Below, piece by piece: positions 1 through 8,293 of a DNA stretch of 64,000 nt. The translations under genes and the position numbers were made by a program. The DNA is taken from positions 1 through 64,000 of the forward strand of contig OMYT01000009.1 of the NCBI GenBank assembly GCA_900315315.1. Direction: 5' to 3'. The notes below the pieces were generated by a model. That model made no database searches. It was not told the origin of the DNA and worked only from the letters and a program-made list of their open reading frames with translations. Position 1 is the first letter of the stretch. Every line of letters begins with the position of its first letter. The stretch comes from an uncultured Eubacteriales bacterium (GTDB taxonomy: Bacteria > Bacillota > Clostridia > Christensenellales > Aristaeellaceae).

Positions 1-1
1 C

Positions 2-79
2 AGCGGAAGCAGGGTTTCTGCCATTCAGAAGAAGACTCAGGAATTGCTGGATACCATTAATGTTGACCTATTACGTTAA
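2..79 (+). other. C-terminal tail of an unidentified reading frame cut by the window edge
   Basis: An open frame enters from the left edge and stops at a TAA at 77-79; its last residues read TQELLDTINVDLLR. It is in the same frame as the ADP-ribosylglycohydrolase that follows, separated only by this stop and about 18 bases, but the residues do not resemble that family's N-terminus. The upstream gene therefore cannot be named from the 25 residues visible. It may be the end of a foreign gene now abutting the truncated hydrolase. Confidence 0.3.
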
Positions 80-97
80 TTTGATGGTTTCAGTGTT

Positions 98-823
98 ATG
101 AACAATTTTGTTGACTGGCTTGAGCACGGCGCCTTTACGCCGTACGGCTATGCCTATGACATCGGTTTCGGTACGGAGTCCGCCATTCTGAACTATGAAC
201 GCGGCAGAAACCCGCTCATCTGCGGCGGAACCTCCGAGCAGAACAATGGCAACGGCAGCCTGATGCGGATCATGCCCGCCTGCCTGTACTGCTGCGCAAA
301 AGGATTGAACAGCGATGAAGCGATCCAGACCATTCATGCCGTTGGCAGCCTGACTCACGCGCATATCCGCGCGAACATCGCCTGCGGCCTGTATTATTTC
401 ATGACAGATGCTGTCCTGAACGGGGAAGGAAGCCTGACACAGCGCCTTCAGGCAGGCCTCGACAAAGGCTTTGCGTATTATGAAAAAGCGTTGACAGATC
501 CGGACGAACTGAAATACTACGACCGCCTGCGGGACCTTTCCGCCTTCCGAAAGACCCCCGCGGAGGAAATACAGGGTAGCGGCTATGTGGTCGAAACCAT
601 CGAGGCTGTTGTCTGGACTTTGATCACTACGGACGCCTTTGAGAAAGCTCTCCTGCAGGTCGTCAACCTCGGCAGGGATACCGACACCACCGGCGCCATC
701 GCCGGGGGCCTTGCCGCCCTGTACTACGGCTATGACGCCATTCCTGAAGCATGGGTCAATGAAATCCAAAGGAAAGAATGGATTGAAGAACTCTGCGAAA
801 AGGCGGAACAGGCGGTGAAGTGA
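98..823 (+). CDS. ADP-ribosylglycohydrolase family protein, N-terminally truncated
   Basis: This 241-residue frame matches the middle and C-terminal parts of the ADP-ribosylglycohydrolase (DraG/ARH) family, which removes ADP-ribose from proteins or small molecules using a two-metal centre. Visible family signatures are the NGNGSLMRIMP segment near residue 50 and the C-terminal metal motif GRDTDTTGAIAGG near residue 190. The N-terminal part, which in intact members carries the first metal ligands in a D-D-T/S motif, is missing: an in-frame stop lies at 77-79 and the residues before it are unrelated. The first ATG at 98 falls inside what would be a conserved helix (VMNNFVDWLEHG) and has no clear ribosome binding site. 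With one half of the metal site gone the product is probably inactive, so this is likely a decaying gene. The neighbouring transposase scrap supports rearrangement here. Confidence 0.75.
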   Translation: MNNFVDWLEHGAFTPYGYAYDIGFGTESAILNYERGRNPLICGGTSEQNNGNGSLMRIMPACLYCCAKGLNSDEAIQTIHAVGSLTHAHIRANIACGLYYFMTDAVLNGEGSLTQRLQAGLDKGFAYYEKALTDPDELKYYDRLRDLSAFRKTPAEEIQGSGYVVETIEAVVWTLITTDAFEKALLQVVNLGRDTDTTGAIAGGLAALYYGYDAIPEAWVNEIQRKEWIEELCEKAEQAVK

Positions 824-875
824 GCGACGGGATGAACGGCATCCCGGAATGCAATTGGCCCGGTATTAACCAACA

Positions 876-1098
876 ATAGCTCGTCGTGATTCGTTTTTCC
901 TTGTAGCCATTGCGGTAAATCGTCACTGTCGGATCGTTCAGACTTTTCATAACCGAGATGATCATCCATCTCAGCTTCCGTCATTTCCTTGATGATTCCA
1001 CCAAGAAGATCTTTCAAGGCTTCCTGAATGTCATTGTCAGATTCGATGTTGTATTCTTGCAAAAATCCTTGAATAATGTTTCGTTTTCCTTCGGTCAT
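876..1098 (-). pseudogene. IS256-family (mutator-type) transposase remnant, frameshifted
   Basis: Read on the minus strand from the ATG at 1098, the first 60 residues match the N-terminus of IS256-family transposases (EALKDLLGG, EAEMDDHLGYEKSERSDSDD). The family then continues with YRNG, but here that motif (YRNGYKEKR) is in the next frame. The shift fits one extra T near position 917, in GATTTAC where GATTAC would be expected. The similarity ends near 876, so the catalytic DDE domain is absent. The remnant lies 50 bases from the end of the truncated ADP-ribosylglycohydrolase and is not functional. Confidence 0.8.
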
Positions 1099-1143
1099 GG
1101 GTCCTGACCTGAAGAGTTCTTTCTTTTTGCCTGCTGAAAAATC

Positions 1144-1179
1144 GGCCTTCTATGATTTATTATCTTATCATAGAAGGCC
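1144..1179. repeat. Perfect 13-bp inverted repeat beside the IS256 remnant
   Basis: The arms GGCCTTCTATGAT (1144-1156) and ATCATAGAAGGCC (1167-1179) are perfectly complementary around a 10-base loop. It sits upstream of the transposase remnant's start codon. There is no T-run on either side, so a terminator is unlikely. It may belong to the leader or end structure of the insertion sequence, whose outer end probably lies in the A/T-rich stretch at about 1185-1218. Confidence 0.5.
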
Positions 1180-1243
1180 TGTTGGCTTCACATATTTACA
1201 GACTTTTTTTCACAAGCTCCAATGATCCGCGCATTGCCTTCAA

Positions 1244-1273
1244 AAGTGGTCCGGGTCAAAATGACCCGGACCG
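1244..1273 (-). terminator. Rho-independent terminator of the GPH symporter gene
   Basis: Arms GGTCCGGGTCA (1248-1258) and TGACCCGGACC (1262-1272) form an 11-bp perfect GC-rich stem with a 3-base loop. On the minus strand it is followed by a short T-run (complement of AAAA at 1242-1245). It lies about 40 bases past the stop codon of the symporter gene. Confidence 0.8.
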
Positions 1274-1311
1274 CTTCTGTCCGTCCCGGCAAACACATTC
1301 CAGATGGAAAA

Positions 1312-2817
1312 TCACCGGTTGATTTTTCTTTTAGCCAGTTCTTCTTTGATGGCGTTAAATCTGTCCCTTCCCATATTGGCTTTGAAGGCGCAGATGATCG
1401 AGATTGCGAATATCACGATCGGAAGAGTACAAAAGATGATCCTGACCGCGTCCTGCGCCGTTTGAGACTGTATGTATGAGTAAACAACTTCGCCCGTAGC
1501 CTCGTTAAGGAAAGGAGTCTCTTTATACCCGAACACCTGCAGAAGAAGAGATACAAGCGCCAGTGCGATGCCGTTTGAAAGCTTGTAGACGAAGCTTTGC
1601 ACGCCGAAATACGCGCCTTCTCTCCGCACCCCGTATGTATATTCGTCGAGCTCGACGATATCTGGAATGGAAGCGTACGGAAGGATTTGGATTCCGCTCA
1701 TTCCGCATCCGACGATAAATACGGCGATCAACAGGACGATTGTAGTGCCAGAAGAAAGCAGAACTTCCATCGAAGCGGTGGCGGACTGATACATTTCGCC
1801 TTTAAACGCAGGGACTAACAGAGCGATGATAAGCCCAATGGAAGTGAGTATCACCGAAAACATATACACCCTGTGTTTTTCTTTTTTTGCCGATAATTTG
1901 TCCCACACGACCGCTGAGAACATTGCCACAACCAAGGGAATTGCGACGAAGATCATTGCAAGCATGCCGTCAGGAGCATATCCCAGACTGTCCTGGATAT
2001 AGAACATGAACAGGGCTAAGAGGATATCGAATCCCAGCATACTGGTCAGATAATATGCCGTTGTGTACCTGAACTCTTTCATTTTGATGAACTGGGACAG
2101 CGTCTTGAACAGCCCGTAAGGGTTTTTCTCCTCATTGCCCGTATATCTTTCCTTGACAGCGAATCCCGAGATCATCATTGTCACAGCGGCGAGAAGACCG
2201 AATATCGCGCTCGAGACCAGATACGAGTTTTTAACCGCTTCAAACTTGTCGTACCCGGCTTCGACAAACATTTCCGAGAATACAGTGTTTTCTCCGGCAA
2301 GCAGTCCAAACAAAGCGGCGCCTAAAATCAGTCCCACGTTGGCAAGAATGATTCTTGCAGTCGTCAGGCTACTTCTCTGGTCATAATCATTCGTAATATT
2401 TGCCGTTAAGGAGTTATACGGAACGTACACGATTGTAAATGTAGTGTTATAGAGGCAATACGCCATCAGGTAGTAAATCATTTTGACAAACTGAGACGTT
2501 TCGATGTTGAAGGGACAGAGCCATAACAGAATAAACATCATTCCGAACGGAATGGCTCCGAATATCATATAGACCCGTCTTTTCCCGAATCTGGATTTTG
2601 TATTGTCGCTTATCCGTCCCATCCACACGTCCGTTACCGCGTCCCAGATCTTTGAGATTAAAAAGACGAGAGATGCAAGAGCCGGTTTGAGTCCGCCTAC
2701 GCTGACCATAAAGAACAACAGATAAAAAGATGCCGCGGCGAGCAGAATATTGGCAGACAAATCTCCAAGACCGTAGAAAAACTTTTCTTTTCCTTTTATC
2801 TTAACGCTGTTATCCAT
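1312..2817 (-). CDS. GPH-family (MelB-like) sugar:cation symporter
   Basis: The 501-residue protein is a polytopic membrane transporter of the glycoside-pentoside-hexuronide:cation symporter family (MFS_2, relatives of MelB, XynP and UidB). Family marks are the short N-terminus leading into FYGLGDLSANI, the segment KIWDAVTDVWMGRISDNT with its acidic residues in helix II, and the cytoplasmic loop SRFGKRRVYMIFGA. About twelve hydrophobic stretches follow, the usual number. It would import a di- or oligosaccharide or a glycoside with Na+ or H+. The substrate cannot be told from sequence, and no glycosidase is adjacent. The ATG at 2817 has a strong GAGGAGG site 6 bases upstream. It probably forms a transcript with the acyltransferase-like gene upstream (99-base gap) and ends at the hairpin near 1260. 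Confidence 0.85.
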   Translation of the reverse strand: MDNSVKIKGKEKFFYGLGDLSANILLAAASFYLLFFMVSVGGLKPALASLVFLISKIWDAVTDVWMGRISDNTKSRFGKRRVYMIFGAIPFGMMFILLWLCPFNIETSQFVKMIYYLMAYCLYNTTFTIVYVPYNSLTANITNDYDQRSSLTTARIILANVGLILGAALFGLLAGENTVFSEMFVEAGYDKFEAVKNSYLVSSAIFGLLAAVTMMISGFAVKERYTGNEEKNPYGLFKTLSQFIKMKEFRYTTAYYLTSMLGFDILLALFMFYIQDSLGYAPDGMLAMIFVAIPLVVAMFSAVVWDKLSAKKEKHRVYMFSVILTSIGLIIALLVPAFKGEMYQSATASMEVLLSSGTTIVLLIAVFIVGCGMSGIQILPYASIPDIVELDEYTYGVRREGAYFGVQSFVYKLSNGIALALVSLLLQVFGYKETPFLNEATGEVVYSYIQSQTAQDAVRIIFCTLPIVIFAISIICAFKANMGRDRFNAIKEELAKRKINR

Positions 2818-2916
2818 GCTTTCCTCCTCAAACCCGCCTTATTCCCGCTCATTATACGTTGTTCCGATTCAAATTTCAATAAAGACCTTATGACAGGCTG
2901 AGCATGGGAGGGGGAT

Positions 2917-4110
2917 TCAAATTCCGCACATACGCAACGGCTCACTGCGGAGAAACTCATAGCTGATTCCTGCCGAATCCAGTTCATCCAGGAAACATCT
3001 GAAGTAATGATCCGAAGAATAAGGCTGCAGGAAGGCAAGAAAGAAATTGTGATTGAAGCATAAGATCTCACAAAGAATATCCGTGATCTTTGACAGGGAA
3101 GTCACGATATACAGCTCTTCAATATAGGGATCCAGCGGCCCGAAGTCTCCGCTGCTGACATAGGATACGCAAATACTTGCCTGTGCGATATCCAGAGACG
3201 GGGGAGGCAGCATCTGCTTCATCTGCTTGATTTCCCAGAGAGAATTCTCCGGCTGGGCCTGCAGCATCAGCTGTCCGCGGGCAATTGTGTTTACTTTGGT
3301 GAAATCTTCCATATCCCGTTCCTTCGGAAAATCAAGGAGGGCTCCGCCCACAAACATATGATAATTATGAGGGACTCCCAGCATCGCCTTGTGATCGATG
3401 CATACGGATACGGTAACAGGTTTTTTACTTTTCGGATCCAGGCGTCTGGCTGCTTTTGCCAGCAAGACGGACAGCAGCACATTCGGGCTGCCGTCATAGT
3501 CCCTGCAGTACTGTATGATCTCCGCTTCAGAGAACTTCATGAAAAAAACCGTTTTGTCTGTATCCGCTGTGTCAAGTAACCGAAAGAAATCGGGGATTGG
3601 TTTCTTTTTGTACAGGGGAGCTTTTATACTGTCAACATTCAGGCTCCGGAACGGATTTCCCGTTTCGGATTCCGGAATCACATCCCCCGGCAGACAGAAT
3701 CCGGCTGGATCAAAAGTTTTCCCGGTTGCTTTTGACAGATACAGGAACAGGGTACTTTTTATATAGGGCATTAATCCCGCTCCATCGGTCAGGGAATGGG
3801 GGATCTCAAATGCCAGCCGACAACCTTCGTATTTCCAGGCTCCGAGATGGTAGTTGGATGCTTCAGAATGAAAACAGATCGGTTCCCAGGTATTCCGGAT
3901 CGGCATGGGCAGATCATTCGGCACGGTGACCAGGTCGTTCCCCCTGTATGCCGGTTTTATGTAAAAGTACGGGAAACGCGTCCTCATTTCTTCCACGGCG
4001 TATCGGAGGATATCCCCGTCTACGGGATCCCGGAGTGTCAGGATTGCACCCATGGTATTATGATGTTCAGGATCAGACAAATTCAGAATCGGTTCATAAT
4101 ATTCCGGCAT
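2917..4110 (-). CDS. Condensation/alcohol-acetyltransferase-fold protein
   Basis: The 397-residue protein carries the HxxxDG signature of the CoA-dependent acyltransferase superfamily (peptide-synthetase condensation domains, alcohol acetyltransferases, BAHD and wax-ester synthases) in FEIPHSLTDGAGLMPY, with H105 and D109 as the likely catalytic pair. The N-terminal pattern, a short acceptor strand followed by a helix that ends RTRFPYFY, also fits this fold, as do SVCIDHKAMLGVP near residue 240 and a C-terminal strand-rich half. No carrier protein or adenylation domain is adjacent, so it probably acts alone as an acyltransferase on a small molecule or glycolipid. Substrate unknown. Start chosen for the AGGAGG site 7 bases upstream of 4110. 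It lies upstream of, and in the same direction as, the GPH symporter. Confidence 0.65.
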   Translation of the reverse strand: MPEYYEPILNLSDPEHHNTMGAILTLRDPVDGDILRYAVEEMRTRFPYFYIKPAYRGNDLVTVPNDLPMPIRNTWEPICFHSEASNYHLGAWKYEGCRLAFEIPHSLTDGAGLMPYIKSTLFLYLSKATGKTFDPAGFCLPGDVIPESETGNPFRSLNVDSIKAPLYKKKPIPDFFRLLDTADTDKTVFFMKFSEAEIIQYCRDYDGSPNVLLSVLLAKAARRLDPKSKKPVTVSVCIDHKAMLGVPHNYHMFVGGALLDFPKERDMEDFTKVNTIARGQLMLQAQPENSLWEIKQMKQMLPPPSLDIAQASICVSYVSSGDFGPLDPYIEELYIVTSLSKITDILCEILCFNHNFFLAFLQPYSSDHYFRCFLDELDSAGISYEFLRSEPLRMCGI

Positions 4111-4295
4111 TGTTTTCCTCCTGCGCAGTGATAGAACAAAAAAACAAAAGTGATCCTGTAGACCATTATACCATACAGGTGAGAGGATGGATATGACAAA
4201 TGCAAGGAGCGAAAGTCAGGGGTGAAAACGAATCTTTTGAAAGACAGTTTTGTGTGACTGACAAAGGCAGGTAAGTAATCTTTTGCGCAAAACCA

Positions 4296-4324
4296 TTGAC
4301 AGCGCCTTTCAGCAGAAGGATAAT
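4296..4324 (+). promoter_or_regulatory. Sigma-A-type promoter of the GNAT gene
   Basis: A perfect -35 box TTGACA (4296-4301) and a -10 box GATAAT (4319-4324) are separated by 17 bases and lie 36 bases before the gene's start. Confidence 0.75.
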
Positions 4325-4359
4325 GAATTGCTGACAGATATAAGGAGAAATGAGCAAAT

Positions 4360-4965
4360 ATGGCGGGAAATTGCATGAAAGACATCATATATCGAAGAGC
4401 TGAAAGGCCCCTTTCCGACGCACAACTGAAAGAGACGGCCGGGCTGATTTATGATACCGATCTGTTTATTTATCCTGCCATGTTTCACTCCAGACAGGAG
4501 GCCGTGAACATCATTCCCAAAATGATACGCGCCGGGGATCAGATGTTCAAAAACGAGAATTTGTTTGTTGCCATGGACGGAGCCAAAGTAGCCGGTGTTC
4601 TCCTGTGGATGCGGGGTCCGCTGCAATGGGACAAAAAGATCTATGAAAAGTGCGGGGGAAAATCAGAACATATTGACAGGGTTGTGATGGAATACTTCAA
4701 CCTGTTTGCGGAAGCGAAGGCAAATATGACTACCATGGTGCGGATCAGCGTGAAAAAGGAGCTGCAAAGGAAGCAAATCGGCAGCCAGCTGATGGATACG
4801 TTTTTGGCGGAAGAGAAAGGACCCTATCAACTGTTTGTCCTATCTGACAACGCGGGGGCAATTTCCTTTTTCCAGGGAAAGGGATTCAGAATACGCGAAA
4901 CCAGGCCCGGATTCAGCCTGGACTACCAGGTGCCGCCGTGCTTCTGGATGATCAGGGAAAGCTGA
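4360..4965 (+). CDS. GNAT-family N-acetyltransferase
   Basis: The 201-residue protein has the GNAT acetyl-CoA-binding layout in its C-terminal half: the strand MTTMVRISVKKELQRKQIGSQL with the R/Q-x-x-G-x-G/S-type loop (QRKQIGSQL), then a strand LFVLSDNAGAISFFQGKGFR containing the N-x-x-A-x-x-F-Y/F helix and the typical GF/R turn. It would transfer an acetyl group from acetyl-CoA to an amine. The substrate is not predictable. AAGGAG lies 12 bases upstream of the ATG at 4360, rather far, so the second in-frame Met (4375) remains possible. It has its own promoter and is probably a single-gene unit. Confidence 0.8.
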   Translation: MAGNCMKDIIYRRAERPLSDAQLKETAGLIYDTDLFIYPAMFHSRQEAVNIIPKMIRAGDQMFKNENLFVAMDGAKVAGVLLWMRGPLQWDKKIYEKCGGKSEHIDRVVMEYFNLFAEAKANMTTMVRISVKKELQRKQIGSQLMDTFLAEEKGPYQLFVLSDNAGAISFFQGKGFRIRETRPGFSLDYQVPPCFWMIRES

Positions 4966-4980
4966 GTACGCGGGGAGGGA

Positions 4981-5032
4981 ATTGTATTGCATAATTCAAG
5001 TAATTTCAATACAATATCCATATCATTATAAA
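4981..5032 (+). promoter_or_regulatory. Inverted-repeat operator candidate and promoter before the surface protein gene
   Basis: ATTGTATTG (4981-4989) and CAATACAAT (5007-5015) form a perfect 9-bp inverted repeat with a 17-base spacer. A possible promoter overlaps its right arm: TTTCAA at 5004-5009 and TATAAA at 5027-5032, 17 bases apart. A dimeric repressor binding here would block the -35 region. No regulator gene is adjacent. Confidence 0.5.
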
Positions 5033-5064
5033 AACCGGCAAGTGACAGAAAGGAGCCTTGATCT

Positions 5065-6099
5065 ATGAAAACAAGAAAATGGTTCGTCAAAGTGATTTCC
5101 CTGATCCTGCTGTTTACCATTCTGCCAGGAAGCATCGCATGGGCCGGATGGGAGCAAGACGGGGGCAGATGGTGGTATTCTTATGAAAACGGCGGCTATG
5201 CCAGGAATACATGGATCCAGGAAAGCGACGGGTGGTATTACTTCGACAACGGCGGCTACATGGTGACCGGGTGGCAGAAGATCGGCGGGTGCTGGTATCA
5301 TTTCAACAGCAGCGGAAAAATGGAGACCGGCTGGATCAATGACGGAGGAACCTGGTACTATCTGGAAGAAACAGGAGCCATGGCAACCGGCTGGGTCAAA
5401 GACGGAGAGACCTGGTACTATCTGAACCCCAATGGTGCCATGGTAACTGGGTGGATCAAGGACGGAGCATCCTGGTATTATCTGGAACAGAATGGAGCTA
5501 TGGTGACCGGATGGCAGAAGATCGGCAGCTGGTATCATTTCAACAGCAGCGGAAAAATGGATACCGGGTGGATCAATGACGAAGGGACCTGGTACTATCT
5601 GGACCGGAACGGAGCTGCGGCAACCGGGTGGCAGAAGATCGACGGAGCATGGTATTATTTTGACGCTTCCGGAAAGATGTATGCCGATGCCTATATTGAT
5701 CAGAAATATTATGTTGACGCAAATGGACGGTGGGACGGCGTCACCAGGTCTTCCGCTCCCGAAACGGTTTCCGTAACGGATACAGAGGATCAGGACAACA
5801 GCAAGACTACGACGTTTACATTCCATCAGAACGGATGGTATGTGGCAAGACTGGAAGTAGAAGTCTGGGATAAAGCAAAACAGGATTTCAAATGGATCTA
5901 TTCCGACAGCAAGTCGAGAGACGGAAAGGCGACGCTCTCAATCGATACAAATAAATATGAAGTCAACAGAGTGGGTTATCAGATCTGGTTCTTCGGCTGG
6001 AATAATGACTATATGAATTTGCCTTGGGCCAATACGGACTATGCGACCGATTTCACTTTAAGCGGTTACGGGGATTACCCGGAGTTTACATGGAAATAA
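5065..6099 (+). CDS. Secreted choline-binding-repeat (CW_binding) surface protein
   Basis: The 344-residue protein begins with a signal peptide (MKTRKWFVKVISLILLFTI..., cleaved near AWAG, about residue 28). Residues 30-225 are nine to ten tandem repeats of about 20 residues built as GW-x5-WYY-x5-G-x-M-x-T, the choline-binding/glucan-binding repeat (CW_binding_1 type) that docks proteins on the cell wall or polysaccharides. The remaining 120 residues (after WDGVTRSSAPETVSV) are a strand-rich domain I do not recognise, with several Trp (WIYSDSKS, IWFFGWNND). It could be an adhesin or a glycan-binding protein; no catalytic domain is evident. Start set by GAAAGGAG 10 bases upstream. Two repeat pairs are nearly identical at DNA level, a sign of recent internal duplication. 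Confidence 0.85.
   Translation: MKTRKWFVKVISLILLFTILPGSIAWAGWEQDGGRWWYSYENGGYARNTWIQESDGWYYFDNGGYMVTGWQKIGGCWYHFNSSGKMETGWINDGGTWYYLEETGAMATGWVKDGETWYYLNPNGAMVTGWIKDGASWYYLEQNGAMVTGWQKIGSWYHFNSSGKMDTGWINDEGTWYYLDRNGAAATGWQKIDGAWYYFDASGKMYADAYIDQKYYVDANGRWDGVTRSSAPETVSVTDTEDQDNSKTTTFTFHQNGWYVARLEVEVWDKAKQDFKWIYSDSKSRDGKATLSIDTNKYEVNRVGYQIWFFGWNNDYMNLPWANTDYATDFTLSGYGDYPEFTWK
5260..5602 (+). repeat. Internal tandem duplication within the surface-protein repeats
   Basis: The blocks at about 5260-5365 and 5500-5602 are nearly the same in DNA (both encode MVTGWQKIG...SWYHFNSSGKM or close), offset by 240 bases. The second copy lacks one codon (GGGTGC reduced to AGC). Confidence 0.7.
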
Positions 6100-6132
6100 A
6101 ACAGCGGGAACGTTAAGAAATGAGGTGTCTAA

Positions 6133-8274
6133 ATGTTGAACGGAAGAAAAAAAGAACAGAGAATCTGCCTGTTCCTCTGCATCTGCCTGTGCCTGACAAT
6201 GGGAATCTTCCCGGCTTTTGCCGCGACAGAAGCCGGGAAAACACCGGTTTTTGAGGATGGCATGGCGCAGCCGGTTCTCACCTATACGAATCTGCGGGAA
6301 TCGGATTACACCAATGAGGGCAGCGATATCCTCCGTTTCTGCGTATATATTGAAACGGACTATGATACCGATTCCGACGGGATGGCGGATCTGGTGGAGG
6401 CGCTGGTACAGGTTCCGCGTCCCGCGGCGGAAGGCGCCTTCAAGGCGGCGACGATCTACGACCCGACCCCCTACGGCGCGGGCACAGTGGATGAGGACGA
6501 GATGAACAGCACCATCCGGATGAATCCGGTTCCCTTCGATTACAGCCGGCTCTATGAACCGGGAGAAAAGCGGACTCCGGTCGGATGTGTGTCGACGCTG
6601 GAAGCGGCGGAGGCGGCAGACCCCGAATGCTGGAATTACAAGGTTCCCTTCTCCAATCTCGACGGATATGCCTATGCTGAGGAGTATGATTATTATCTTG
6701 TACGGGATTTTGCCGTTGTGGAAGCCGGAGGCATCGGCACCTACGGCTCCGAGGGCTACGAGCTGTGCGGCCTCGGCCTCGAGCGTGACGCGCATAAATG
6801 CGTTGTGGAATGGCTCACAGGGGACAGGACTGCTTACACCGATCCCTACAACAATATAGAGATCAAGGCGGAATGGTCCAACGGAAACGTGGCCATGACG
6901 GGCTGCTCCTACGGCGGAACGCTCCCCTTTGAGGTGGCGACCACCGGCGTCAAAGGGCTGAAGACGATCATCCCCTATGCGGGAATTGCCTCATGGTACG
7001 ACTATACCAATTCCCAGGGTCAGCCGCGCCTGCAGAGCGCGGCCTATGTGAACGACCTCGCTTCCTACAACAGCGGCGCCGCGTACCTGGACGACGACTG
7101 GACCGTTATCAACGACGACTACGCGTCCCTCCTGTGGCAGCTTTCGCAGGACCAGCTGGTCACGAACGGCAATTACGACGAATTCTGGGCGGAGCGGGAC
7201 TATTCGCTCGACTCGTCCCGGATCAACTGTTCGGCGCTGATCGTACACGGCCTGAACGATTTCAACGTCACGACCAAGCAGTCCGACCTGATGGTGCGGG
7301 CCTTCGCCAAAGCGGGACAGCCCTGGAAGCTTGTGCTGCATCAGGACGGACATAACGTTCTTTTCAATATGATCATAGACGGCGAGCTGTGGGAAGAAAC
7401 GGTGAACAAATGGCTGTCACACTACCTGTACGGTGTGGACAACGGCATCGAAAACATGAAGGCCGTCACCGTGCAGAGCAACGTGGATGGCTCGTTCAGA
7501 ACCTATGACAGCTGGGAAGAATTTGAGTCTGAAACCTTCGCGTATGACAAAACGTTCAACCCGGACAGCGTTTCCCATGTGGACACGGCCGGCATCCAGG
7601 AATACTGCGACGCGTATCTCCAGGGAACCGACGATTTCGGCAGAGCACTGCTGCGGGACAGCTACTATCTTTCCCTGCCGGAAGGCACCTGCGCGACCTA
7701 CATTTTTGAGATTCCTGAGAGATGCACGATGTACGGCATCCCCGAGGTCCATCTCAGGATGTCCACGCCGGACGCGGACAAAGACGCTATGATGGTGTCC
7801 GCCGCGCTGATCGACACCATCGACGGAGAAACGGGATTCAAGGCTTATCTCACCAAGACAAGGCTGGGAGACCGGGTGCCAAAAAAAACAATCGGCGAGA
7901 TCGAAACAGGCGACAGGGCGCCCCGGACGAAGATCAAGGAACTGGTGCAAAGCAGTGCTACCGCCAAGCTCGTCACCTACGGGTTTACCGACCTGCAGAA
8001 CTACGGCGGCGGATATAACGGCCGGGATTACACAAAACACGAGAACCCGGTGACAGCGGGAGAATACTACGACTACACGATCTATCTCAATCCCACGGTG
8101 CATACTTTCGAGCCGGGGCACAGGGCGGTGCTCGTAATCACCGGCTGGGATCCTTATCTGGAGGAATACACCGGGGACGGCAGCACCACGGAAAAACCCC
8201 GGGACTATTCGTTTGAAATTGACAATGTTGCTTTTGAGTTCCGGTTCCCTGTCTGTTCGACTCCTTCTCTGTGA
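6133..8274 (+). CDS. Secreted X-Pro dipeptidyl-peptidase (S15 family)
   Basis: The 713-residue protein has a signal peptide (residues 1 to about 32, ending FPAFAAT) and the alpha/beta-hydrolase core of S15 peptidases, which release X-Pro dipeptides from peptide N-termini. The likely catalytic triad is Ser259 in GCSYGG (family form G-x-S-Y-x-G), Asp376 in HGLNDFNV and His407 in HQDGHNV. The C-terminal third (from about residue 530) is the jelly-roll-like PepX_C domain that fixes exopeptidase specificity. Outside the membrane it would help break down proline-rich peptides for the importer encoded at 14-20 kb. ATG at 6133 is preceded by GAGGTG. It ends 19 bases from the convergent hydrogenase-like gene, with no hairpin between them. 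Glutaryl-7-ACA acylase/cocaine-esterase-type members share the fold, so exact specificity is inferred. Confidence 0.85.
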   Translation: MLNGRKKEQRICLFLCICLCLTMGIFPAFAATEAGKTPVFEDGMAQPVLTYTNLRESDYTNEGSDILRFCVYIETDYDTDSDGMADLVEALVQVPRPAAEGAFKAATIYDPTPYGAGTVDEDEMNSTIRMNPVPFDYSRLYEPGEKRTPVGCVSTLEAAEAADPECWNYKVPFSNLDGYAYAEEYDYYLVRDFAVVEAGGIGTYGSEGYELCGLGLERDAHKCVVEWLTGDRTAYTDPYNNIEIKAEWSNGNVAMTGCSYGGTLPFEVATTGVKGLKTIIPYAGIASWYDYTNSQGQPRLQSAAYVNDLASYNSGAAYLDDDWTVINDDYASLLWQLSQDQLVTNGNYDEFWAERDYSLDSSRINCSALIVHGLNDFNVTTKQSDLMVRAFAKAGQPWKLVLHQDGHNVLFNMIIDGELWEETVNKWLSHYLYGVDNGIENMKAVTVQSNVDGSFRTYDSWEEFESETFAYDKTFNPDSVSHVDTAGIQEYCDAYLQGTDDFGRALLRDSYYLSLPEGTCATYIFEIPERCTMYGIPEVHLRMSTPDADKDAMMVSAALIDTIDGETGFKAYLTKTRLGDRVPKKTIGEIETGDRAPRTKIKELVQSSATAKLVTYGFTDLQNYGGGYNGRDYTKHENPVTAGEYYDYTIYLNPTVHTFEPGHRAVLVITGWDPYLEEYTGDGSTTEKPRDYSFEIDNVAFEFRFPVCSTPSL

Positions 8275-8293
8275 CGGACCGTTGGGGACAGGA

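Noticed and set aside
5160..5700. Possible CRISPR or minisatellite in the 60-base periodic DNA
   Set aside because: The periodicity is in frame and encodes cell-wall-binding repeats, which explains it fully.
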